Source of the DNA: Lineus longissimus
Lineage: Eukaryota > Nemertea > Pilidiophora > Heteronemertea > Lineidae
Assembly: GCF_910592395.1 (NCBI RefSeq)
Contig: NC_088309.1
Location: 21,952,599-22,016,598, forward strand
DNA: 64,000 bases
Reading direction: 5' to 3'
In this document: piece by piece, positions 35,228-44,151 of the stretch
Position numbering within the stretch: position 1 is the stretch's first letter
Layout: the number at the start of each line of letters is the position of its first letter
Position numbers and translations under genes: made by a program
The notes under the pieces: model-generated
What the model saw: only the letters and a program-made list of their open reading frames with translations
Told to the model about the DNA's origin: nothing
Database searches by the model: none

Positions 35228-36527
35228 CTATTTTCCCATATGAATAAAACTTACATATCCGTCATCATAATTTTGAAGACAATCTTCAAATTCTGTTTTA
35301 CTTGAGTTTTATCACCCTCGGTAATAATAACTGCTCATCGGTGACGAGCATAAAGGCCACTAACTTGATTCGACCACTTAGAATTTTAAACCTAACTTAA
35401 AATCTGCCGTCAGCGTGACAATAACCAATTCAATTTCCTGGATCTCGTTCATTCGTCAGACCGTTCCAATCAAGTCTCTAGCGTAATACGCAAACTGCTG
35501 TCGCATCATTTTGGGGTTAGTTACCACAATTTTCATACTCTCAGTGGATTTGAGCCATTATTATCATCATTCCTCAGCTTTTTTTAAGCCTTCCATTTCG
35601 CAGAAGGTTTTTTTGTGAAAATTGCAGAAAATGAAATTGAATATTAGAAAAAAGAATGTGTTGTGTTGTGAAGAACCACACGGAGCTGCTTGCATAACTG
35701 CATTAGCATCGTTGTGGTAACTGGTGTCGCCTTTAGCCTCGGAGGCGTTTATTTTGCACAGCTACTGCAAACCATCATCATGAAACTTCTTTTTTTCCAA
35801 AAAATTTTGCCTCTACGGGATATAAAATAGTTCAAGTGTAGTTTTTACAACAGTTGCACACTGCAAATTTGTTTTCCGGTCTACCCACTTAAGTAACTAC
35901 TAACTCTTGTAGAAAGGAACAAGACTTTTAGAATACCGCATACGGTTTTCCATTTTTTATATTTTGCATGCCTTCTTGTTGACAACAAACTTTGCATAGG
36001 CCTTACAGAATCATACTCTCCCAATCAGAGAGGCGCACTCTATGAGAAAGACACAACTGAGAATCTGATTGTGACTGTCATCTAAGACACAGGTGGTCTT
36101 GAACAGAGCGCCACCTGAGGCGAGGACACGAGAAACCGATACAGGCAGCAGGACGGGTATCAAAGCCACAAGTATCGTCATGTCTCATCCCAGGGCTATT
36201 GGATGATCATATTCCTATGATTAGTATAGATCTATAGTTATCAACGATTCGTATATCTCTTGCCTTATAACGGGTTTAGACACACACGTTCATTGCAGAT
36301 AATACAGAGTCAGCGCATCATTTATGCCTCCCACTCCGACTCTCGACTTTGGGAGTGAATAACAGCCGTCTAATGACAACTCCAATGCAACTGAACTGAC
36401 CAACATTTTCACATTGATTAACTACATGTAACTGCACAATGATATTTCAGGATTAGACCTGTGAAAATGTGGTGATGGCCTATACTGTAACTTGGCAAAC
36501 AACTTCGTTATATCAGTCTTTTTTCAG
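35228..36527. other. No gene seen
   Basis: AT-rich first half. CpG content rises after about 36080, ahead of the exon candidate at 36528. No splice-bounded frame found. Confidence 0.5.
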
Positions 36528-36723
36528 GTTTCTAAAAGTCCATTTTAATGAATCTACCTGTAAAACAGATTACAAAGATGCTATCACTAAACGACATAAC
36601 AAGAAATTGAATGGAAAGTTCCAACCATTCTCCAAACTAAGGTTGGCCATCGACAACAAGAGGATGGAGTGTGCCAAAACGGGCGCGGACACAATCCGTG
36701 TATTAACAGTCGCATGTGAATAG
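36528..36723 (+). CDS. Candidate terminal exon (antisense also open)
   Basis: The acceptor TATCAGTCTTTTTTCAG, ending at 36527, is among the strongest in the window. The frame after it reads FLKVHFNESTCKTDYKDAIT, then KRHNKKLNGKFQPFSKLRLA, and ends IRVLTVACE at a stop (36721-36723). The second half is CpG-rich (GGGCGCGGACACAATCCG). The minus strand is open over 36570-36824 (84 codons, including ARSTAILMVMPTPLDCDELG), so the strand is not certain, but only the plus strand has a strong splice site. No domain recognised. Confidence 0.33.
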
Positions 36724-37199
36724 ATCCAACCCAATTCATCACAGTCTAAAGGGGTTGGCATTACCATAAGAATAGCGGTGCTCCGGGCAAGGATACGCAC
36801 CAAAACTGCACGGGAGCTACCCATTATCTAGAAGCAGACTTCCTTTCCGGGGTATTTTGCTGGTCCCATTACAGTTGCCCCAGATTTTGATATTTCTTAA
36901 GAGATGTTCCCATGGAATGTGAGGGGGGACTAAAGAATGACCTTGAATGCTTATTTCATGCAAAGTAGTGATTCTGGCAGCCTTTCTGTTGTTCATCCTA
37001 CTGACCCAGAAAAACATTAACAGATCCAGACGGGTGTGAAAATAATCCATTTTTGGCGTGCAAATATTGATTGTAATAATTTTATGGCAGCTTGTCTTTT
37101 CATTCAAATGAGAATCTGCACAGGATGTAAAAACACACAATTTGGGGGCTCACTGGATTTTATGATAGGAAATTGAGGCAGATGCCACATGCTTACAAG

Positions 37200-37227
37200 T
37201 GTGTGTGCGTGTGCGGGGGGGGGGGGG
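37200..37227 (+). repeat. GT-repeat joined to a 13-G run
   Basis: An alternating purine-pyrimidine GTGTGTGCGTGTGC tract runs directly into 13 consecutive G residues (37215-37227). Confidence 0.95.
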
Positions 37228-37420
37228 CAGGGATTCATCAGGAGACTACTAAAACACCTACTTAAATATCATCTTGCAGGCGTTAAATCATGAAGTAACC
37301 AGTCAATGTCTTGCCAGTTTTGGAAATAAGAGGGTATCCTATCTTTCTTCTCCTTGATAACTCCCGTTCGCCTTGTCAAAACCCATCAAAGATCGCTGAC
37401 AATGTCATCTGTCATTGCAG

Positions 37421-37688
37421 CAGATGACACCTTCCATTGAAGCAGACGCCCCCATTCATAACAGGTGTCACATCAGCATCCAACATCTGGCAATTAAACC
37501 AAACTTTCAATGGAAATTCCGCAATAAAACACCGCAATCAAGAACAAGTACTTTCACAATATCTTCTTTCCGAACTCCAGTATTCCCATGCGGATTGCGA
37601 TCTCAACAAAAATCACCTCCGACAAAATCGAGAGCAAGTTCTACCTGTTTCCAAGCAACTATTTCCGCTTAAGAAAATGATGGTCTGA
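37421..37688 (+). CDS. Candidate exon, register uncertain
   Basis: A strong acceptor (AATGTCATCTGTCATTGCAG) ends at 37420. Directly after it one frame is open to 37672 (QMTPSIEADAPIHNRCHISI, Ser/Thr/Lys-rich). A second frame, needing a later acceptor such as the CAG/GTGTCA near 37462-37464, reads GVTSASNIWQLNQTFNGNSA, then NQEQVLSQYLLSELQYSHAD, to 37688. The second has the more protein-like, amphipathic composition. Both registers cannot be right. No homolog recognised. Confidence 0.3.
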
Positions 37689-38128
37689 TTTTGATTATTT
37701 AATTGGTGCTCATAGAATAGATGACAGGGTCAGTTCCGCATGGTTGGGTTTGTGATTTCGAGTTATTTCCCAGGCTAGTTTTGCTTGGGTTAATCAATGT
37801 TCTGACATTTCAGGAAAGGGCAATATCAATCAGGGTCGGTCATCTCAAAGCGAGAAGCTCAAATTCAGAATGTCACGCCATTTTGAAAATGTCCTAAGCC
37901 CTTTGAAGACAAAACTGCAGAAGAGGCATGTTAGATTTGGTGCTATGATGATTGATGAAAATATTGCTTGTCTGCAAGTTTTCATGCCAAATTGACGTCT
38001 GCTCAGTTGAGAAATTACTCTGAATGACGCTTCCCCGCCCTGCAGCTAGGTCACCAGATTCAAAGGGTTAAACAGTCTCAGATACGGTTCACAGACAATC
38101 TTCTCAACAATATCAGATCCCCTTTTAA

Positions 38129-38347
38129 TCAGCAATTCATACTTCCTCCTTTCAACACAATTTTCCCTTTCCCACCCTTCCACTTTACATCGGCACCTTC
38201 TTTGTACAAGAAATCCCGATTTATCAACATTTCAGCCTCTATTCTTGCTGCAGCACAACATCCTTGACAATGCTGACAACATTTTGCACAATGTTTTACA
38301 GTAGCGGTAGTAGCGACACCTTTGTTGATTTCGCAGTGCCAAAACAA
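38129..38347 (-). CDS. Candidate Cys-rich exon, unknown
   Basis: The minus-strand frame (no ATG at its start) reads FWHCEINKGVATTATVKHCA, then KCCQHCQGCCAAARIEAEML, with a Lys/Gly-rich end (KWKGGKGKIVLKGGSMNC) before the stop at 38129. The cluster H-C-x2-C-C-x2-C-x2-C-C could bind metal or form disulfides, but the spacing matches no family I know. A plus-strand acceptor-like CATTTCAG at about 38239-38246 gives no lasting frame. Start and splice sites are unclear. Confidence 0.25.
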   Translation of the reverse strand: MFWHCEINKGVATTATVKHCAKCCQHCQGCCAAARIEAEMLINRDFLYKEGADVKWKGGKGKIVLKGGSMNC

Positions 38348-38515
38348 TCCTATTCTTCTTCTTTGTTATGATTTGCTCTTCCAATTCACCATTGTCATCG
38401 CCATAAATATAGAATTTCCATCATGGTCTTTAATTGTGTTTGTTTCCATCTTGAAACTGGTGCTGTATTACGGCTGCACCAGCAACAAGGAAGGTACCCA
38501 TGGATCTCAATTCGT

Positions 38516-38896
38516 AATGAGGAACCGGCGTTAAGATAAATGCCAGTGGCGGCGCCACAATTGATCGTACCTTCTTACGCCATGACATCATTTTCTGGTC
38601 TGTTGACGTCGCATGAGGTCAATCAGGGGAAACTATTGCATACATTTTTGCACCGGATTTCAACAACAGAAAACGTGCCCAATAACTGGCATCGCGCATA
38701 TTTTCTGCAAAATTATCTTAAGAAACTGATAGCTCAATAGATTTAAAACAGGAAGATGCAAACGTCGCCGAAATCGGTCGAAAATAAGCGATCGTTTTCG
38801 GGCTCAGAAATAAGATGATAATGCATTGGAAATGGAGAGTTTTGGTATGATCGATTGCAGCGCCACGCGGCGGATAAATCGCGCCGGTTCCTCATT
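38516..38896. mobile_element. 381-bp CpG-rich terminal-inverted-repeat element
   Basis: AATGAGGAACCGGCG at 38516-38530 is exactly inverted at 38882-38896. Similarity continues inward through about 53-56 bases with small indels (left GTGGCGGCGCCACAATTGAT then CGTACC; right, inverted, CGTGGCGCTGCAATCGATCA then TACC). The interior is CpG-rich compared with the surroundings. No direct target duplication is obvious at the ends. A 66-codon frame inside (38540-38740) has no recognisable motif. It is MITE-like; the superfamily is not assignable. Confidence 0.7.
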
Positions 38897-40830
38897 GGAA
38901 AGGTAACCCCTCAATATTGCCTATTGGTAAAAGAAAGAACACTTTCAAGCCCATTCTTTGTTGCCATTTCACCAAAACCCCAAGCACTAGCCCAACCCAT
39001 TGCTCGGTGCTACGTCACTTAAGTGTTCTTGCCCTACCCAGCCCATTCCTTGGTACCACAACATTACTCTAACATCACCCCTGCATCTTGAGTTTACAGC
39101 ATTGCTCGATGACACAGAAGTCTGGTCACAACCATAAACTGAGTCACCAAATGAACAATGTAATTATGGAGACGGTGATGTCATGTTGGTAGCATTTGGA
39201 GACAAGAAAACATTAATTGGTCATCATTGTGATGAGGTGAAATTGTCATTGGTTGGACTTGTCACAGGGTCTCACTTATGACAGGCTCAAGGCTTCAGCA
39301 CTGGGTGAACAAGCAATTTAAGTTGCCGTCACCTGCAATTATAATCGCTGCAATGGGAACAAAAAGATGTCTGGTCTGGTTTGGTCTGGTCTGGTCTTGT
39401 TGCATCCTCGACCCCCAAACTCACCCCTCGCCAACACTTTGTCCCATTTTGTCCCCATGACTTGATTCACTAGTGTTTGATTAAGGGCAATCCCTCAATC
39501 AACCTGATCAATCAGTTTTGCAGGGTACCAAGGGATGTCAAGTACAGACAGGGAAATCAGGGAACAGTTGACTGAACAACTGATTGACTGTTCCCAATTA
39601 TGGTTGCCGCTCCATCAGGTAGGTTGGAGCCGGATTGGATGTCGATACGTCAAACTTCAGTCAGGGGGACAGGACACCGCAGAAGAGCTTGAGAGTTGTG
39701 ACTACCAGGACAATGACTGACAATGGTTACAGAGGGAGGGATACCCACATTACTCTGTCTGTAATCCAAGATTGCATTTACATTAGACCATGCCACAACA
39801 ACCTATTTTTAGGGACATCACTCCATTACTCTGTCATGGGAACATTGAAATATTGAAGAAAGTTTTTTTCTTTTTCTGCATGCATCAACCCAGCTTCTTT
39901 TATTACAAGATGTCAGATGGTGAAGTAGATGTCTCTGATGGGGAAATTACCGTTGGACTACATATGGTAAAAAATCTATTCAACGTTGTTATCCTAAGCT
40001 AAAATGGTCCATCTGGTGGGTTCCCAGATTCCTAGGAATCAATCAGGATGTCACCTTGGGATTGTGAAAAGTATGGCCTAGGCCATCGGGTTGTAGGATC
40101 ATCTGTCGATCAAATAATTTGACTTGGTGAGATGGTGTGATGGTACTTTACCCCAGTAAGTCTGTTGTTTTTTAAAACCGAAATTTGCTCAAAAACACAG
40201 ATGCTCCTTTGAGTAACTCCTCAACTCTTGGATTTTCTGTTATTACCATTTCTCTATCATCAGACCTAAAGGGGTTATCGGACATCACACCAGCATCTGT
40301 CATCCTTAGGCTGCATGTTAATTTTCAGCTACTGCCACCTAGGAATAAACGTACCCAATCAATGCATCAACCATCTGTTCAGAATCTAGATCAGCATACT
40401 TTATAGCATGGCTGTAGCAGGTATTAGTCAAAGAATTTGTGGCATTCAAATTAACTGATAATGTTTATATTTGGATATATCAAATTGCAAATGTTTTGAC
40501 AGGGCATTGCGGAACTTATTTTTGAATAAATGAAATTCAAAGAAATGATGAATGAAAAACAACATTCCACAACTTTAAAAGTAAAATTTAAAATTCCTTT
40601 TGGATAAAATCAGACCAATCTCGAAAACTTCACAAAGATAGAGAATGTCTGTTTGTCCCATATTATGTAACAGACTGGCCTCAGCATACTCTGACCAACC
40701 AAATTTAGCCTCTTTAACTACCCCTTAGAATAAGAAGATGACAAGATATCTCAAAGTGGCCTCATTGTACTGAAGTATCAAAAGCCAATTCATCTTTCGA
40801 TGCCTGGTTTAGACTTCAAGTCAAAAGAAC
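38897..40830. other. No gene seen
   Basis: Contains three loose copies of CCCATTS(Y)TYGGTRC at about 38950-39056 (a diverged ~53-bp repeat), a TCTGG microsatellite (39370-39395) and a short inverted repeat with GGGAACAGT arms (39560-39595). No splice-supported exon. Confidence 0.5.
39370..39395 (+). repeat. TCTGG microsatellite
   Basis: Five pentamer copies of TCTGG with one TTTGG variant. Confidence 0.9.
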
Positions 40831-41010
40831 TGTCGCAGTGGTGCAGTGAAAAAATCACAGCCTGTCACCTCTGAAGTCCTGGGCTGGATTCCCAGTCGGT
40901 CTCGTTAACTCATATCATAGAGGGGGTGACTCTCTTCCACAGCCAAGGTTTCCTCCAAGGTCTCTTGTTTCTTCCTACTACCGTTTCCATTGCCCAATAT
41001 TGTTGATTAA
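40831..41010 (+). mobile_element. tRNA-derived SINE, copy 1
   Basis: The head TGTCGCAGTGGTGCAGTG looks like a tRNA A-box region, and GGCTGGATTCCCAG at the expected distance is a degraded B box. The body has GGTTTCCTCCAAGGTCTC and then TTTCTTCCTACTACC, a degraded form of the CCTCCGGG...GGTTTCCTCCCAC core found in several metazoan SINE groups. Copy 2 (41603) aligns over the head and body, ending around CATTGCCCAATATTG. No target duplication defined. Confidence 0.7.
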
Positions 41011-41602
41011 GCATTTATTTCATAATTTTTTGTGCCGGCAAAAACGCCGGGTCCTTGATTATGCGACAAGGAAATAAAATCTAAGATTGGCTAAATATTA
41101 GCTCAAAGTCTCCAGAGAGATTGGCTGGGCACTGCACCAGAACCCAATTTCTTTTTCTATATCCCTCAACACCAACATATCTAAAGAAAAAGCTCTAGAA
41201 ACACCGAAAATTACAACCAAAGAATATAATCCGGATATAATAAAGTCATCCGAGATTCGGAGAGCGGACTAATCATCTTCCTGAGGACTTTATATCCGCC
41301 AAGGTGGTGTTATTGTGACGGCAGCAAATTACACAATCTGAACATATACGTCATTACACCGCCAGCCGAGGCAGGAATTGTGATCGGGCTTTGTCTAGAG
41401 GTATTGATTTGGAGGAGAGAAAGATTATCTCTACGCTGAGATCTAACATTGCAAAGATTATGATGGACTACGTTACCCTCTATGGTCTAAGATCCAGAAA
41501 TGAGGAAATATTCTATTCTGTTCCAAGTTTACTGAGAAAGCTGTTGTATTGGCAGTCTCTAAAGTTAAACATCGTGAACTCGGTCTCAAACTGCAAAATA
41601 GG
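41011..41602. other. Spacer between the two SINE copies
   Basis: No gene is supported. It holds a short CCGGC/GCCGG inverted repeat near 41036. An 85-codon frame starting near 41391 runs from here into SINE copy 2, so it is not a gene. Confidence 0.5.
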
Positions 41603-41800
41603 GCTGTCAGAGTGGCACAGTGGAAACATCAGCACTTGTCTCCTCTGAGGTCCTGAGTTCGATTCCTGGTTGCATGGTCCCTGAAAACTCATGTGTAAGA
41701 GAGGGCAACTCCCTTTGACAGTGTAGGTTTCCTCCGGGGTCGTCGGTTTCCTCCCACTTACATTACCCAATTGACCTATATCGTTTATAGAGCTAATAAT
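41603..41800 (+). mobile_element. tRNA-derived SINE, copy 2
   Basis: The head GCTGTCAGAGTGGCACAGTG carries an A-box-like element. GAGTTCGATTCC is a near-perfect Pol III B box. The body includes GGTTTCCTCCGGGGTCGTCG then GTTTCCTCCCAC, the conserved SINE core motif (V-SINE-like by memory; naming is tentative). The tail is AT-rich past 41800. This is the better-preserved of two copies in the same orientation, about 770 bp apart. Confidence 0.8.
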
Positions 41801-42425
41801 ATCCTAGTTGATGCTTTAGTTTTCAATTCGTAATCATAAAAATAAAGTTTCATGCAGTACAAAATACATTTGATTAGGAGCAAAGTTTGAGACAACTGTT
41901 TTTTTTGGAAACGTTCCCTATTCAATCTGAATTTGTGAATAAAAGTGCTACATCAACGATGTAACAGAAGACTAATTAGCCAACTGTTGAATATTAATGG
42001 TGCTAATTATGAACTCAGTCCTTAACGGCCAAAAAAACTGAGGAGAACGGAACAACACCAAAATATCAAAGTGTCAGATGGCTGAAAAGGCTATGATCAT
42101 TATAACCCATGTACAAAGCTTGACAACAAGACAGAAAGAAATTCTGAGGAAATGCACATATAAAAAGTTTTGAATGAAACTTCAAGTCAACAATGATGGT
42201 ATCAGAAAGAATGGAACGAAAAGGAAGTCTTGATGATATCGTCTCTAATTGAGCCAGCGACAAAAGGCGACCAAATCCTCCAAGGTCGTAGCCTTCAGCG
42301 ATTGCTCAATCTGCGACCTTGATGCGTGAGTTGGCGCTGACTGGAATTCAATCAGATTGTGACTGAGTTGTAAGGGGTCACAACGGTTTGGGTTGCTGTG
42401 ATTTTAATATTTCAACAGGTCGTTT

Positions 42426-42900
42426 TTGGGAGGGGCCGTCCCAATCTGTGGCCTCATTGGAGTGACAAACTTTTTGTGTTGGGACCATCCTGATAACAAT
42501 AACACTGTGATCACCATTAGAGCCCCTGGTGTGGGAGTTAGCAGGGACATCCCAGTCCTTGGCCTTTTTGAGAGGAACTTTTTGTTGGGGTCCATTCGGA
42601 CGGGTACAATGGTTGATACACTAACTGCGATCACAATGATTTCGATTCAGCTTGGTATACAGATTGGAAATTTAAACTTCAAGAGAACATTCTAATAACA
42701 ATATCATAATGATTTTAGGTATAGCCCCCTAGTGGGATCGAGCAGGCCAGGTCACCATTTGGCAAGATTCAAGTCCTTAACATACAAATCAGGACAAACC
42801 CCTTCTCTGTTTGAAGTAAATTGGTTGATGTTTTTGGGAGGTATGTCAAAGGATTTGGTGAGGGTTGACCCAGACCTTGGCCTGCTTTTCAAAGTTAGTT
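42426..42900 (+). repeat. Diverged ~111-bp tandem repeat module
   Basis: CCCAATCTGTGGCC at 42440, CCCAGTCCTTGGCC at 42551 and CCCAGACCTTGGCC at 42869 are spaced 111 and 318 bp (close to three periods). Between them recur ACTTTTTGTGTTGGGACCA / ACTTTTTGTTGGGGTCCA, and AGAGCCCCTGGTGTGGGAGT / ATAGCCCCCTAGTGGGATCG. The plus- and minus-strand open frames across this region (up to 115 codons) are repeat-driven. Confidence 0.65.
42724..42735 (-). promoter_or_regulatory. Perfect CTCF-core match in repeat
   Basis: GCCCCCTAGTGG on the plus strand is CCACTAGGGGGC on the minus strand, matching all 12 positions of CCASYAGRKGGC. It lies in the ~111-bp repeat module. Confidence 0.35.
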
Positions 42901-43484
42901 ACTCTTTGGCAAATGAATGGCAAAACACTGTGATTGCAAAATTGAACTTGCACAGCATATTTCATAGGCATCGGGTACAAGAAATCCTGTTTTACATCTC
43001 AATCAAAAGACTTATCAAACCTGATAAAGGGACTTGCCAAAGGTCACAAGAGATGTGTACCAGCTGGTTAACAAACTGACTGCGTCTGTCTATATTAAGT
43101 GTCCTATCTAACTACTAGACCTCACCTAGCCTCTGTTTTTATAATCAGAATAATCAATAAGAGTGGCATGATATTTTAATGGATGATTTGCCAAAAGTTC
43201 AAAGCAAGGAATGGCAAGGTATGACAATGCTTCTATAAATGCAATCTGACTCATCATACCCCATATGGCATTGTTTATCTAGTCTGTCCTCAACTTTATC
43301 ATCGGGAGCCTTGTTTGTAGTAAAGCTAACACCTTTGACAAAACCAATCCTCCCGCAGGTTGTATGGCCAGATCATTAAACCGAATGTCAAAACGAAAAA
43401 AAAAGTTGTACAAGGCGACATCAAAAACAACGCCATGGCAAATTGAAACTTGCTGTCAAAACTCCTTTCCCTTTTTGACAGATT

Positions 43485-43688
43485 TCAAGGAAAACCAGCA
43501 AGAGTTTTGTTCTTTGTTCTTATGTAGGAAGTTGTTGTAGAGGTCGCTGCAAAACTACACAAACAGTTGGTAGGACCTTTGAGTACATTTTCAGATGCAT
43601 GTAGGAACCACCGCAAAGGTGTGCGAGAAACTTGTCCGATTGAATAAACAGAAGTAATCTCAAGCAGACAAGCTGTGCAATTAGTCAT
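43485..43688 (-). CDS. Candidate 67-residue ORF, unknown
   Basis: Starts at an ATG in a good context (AAAATGACT) at 43688 and reads MTNCTACLLEITSVYSIGQV, then SRTPLRWFLHASENVLKGPT, to a stop at 43485. It has balanced codon use but no signal peptide, and no motif is recognised. Confidence 0.23.
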   Translation of the reverse strand: MTNCTACLLEITSVYSIGQVSRTPLRWFLHASENVLKGPTNCLCSFAATSTTTSYIRTKNKTLAGFP

Positions 43689-43845
43689 TTTTTCTGAATG
43701 ATATAGTTACTGATGACTCGAAACCTTTGCTTTGTTTCATACCCGGACTCTTGAAACAATAATCTACCTTGATGACTAGATGATATGACTAAACTGTCTG
43801 AGACCCTGCAGACTGCTCTCATTGTTCTCCCAGTTAAGCCCTTAG

Positions 43846-44151
43846 TCACCTATATCTCATTGGATGATTCAAGGTGCCTGGACCACTGTGGATAAATTGA
43901 TTATGAACTTGAATATGAAAGACCAGGACAAAGTTTTACAATATGGGTTTTCACAAAAAGAAGTTGTCTCTAATATTGTCTTAAACTTTTTAACGAATCA
44001 TTTCTCATTACCTTACATGTTGCTTGTGAATTGCGTTAGGGGCTTGGTGCAGTCAGTTGTGGATTCTGTAAAAAGTGCATCAATTGGAAAACATCATGAC
44101 CTTCACCTGATTGCTGAAGGTTTCCATCCTTGTTTGAATGAGTTGCACTAA
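43846..44151 (+). CDS. Candidate exon or ORF, helical, unknown
   Basis: A frame opens after the TAG of CCCTTAG (43841-43845), which is also a fair acceptor (pyrimidine-rich TGTTCTCCC upstream). It contains an ATG at 43864: MIQGAWTTVDKLIMNLNMKD, then QDKVLQYGFSQKEVVSNIVL and FLTNHFSLPYMLLVNCVRGL, to a stop at 44151. Predominantly amphipathic-helix composition. No homolog is recognised. It is AT-rich, so about 100 open codons is only mild evidence. Confidence 0.3.
   Translation, partial: SPISHWMIQGAWTTVDKLIMNLNMKDQDKVLQYGFSQKEVVSNIVLNFLTNHFSLPYMLLVNCVRGLVQSVVDSVKSASIGKHHDLHLIAEGFHPCLNELH

Noticed and set aside
39560-39595. Hairpin with GGGAACAGT arms as a structured RNA
   Set aside because: Only nine paired bases with competing internal pairings; expected by chance at this scale.
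42404-43079. Overlapping 76-115-codon frames as genes
   Set aside because: They lie on the diverged ~111-bp repeat and are open on both strands.
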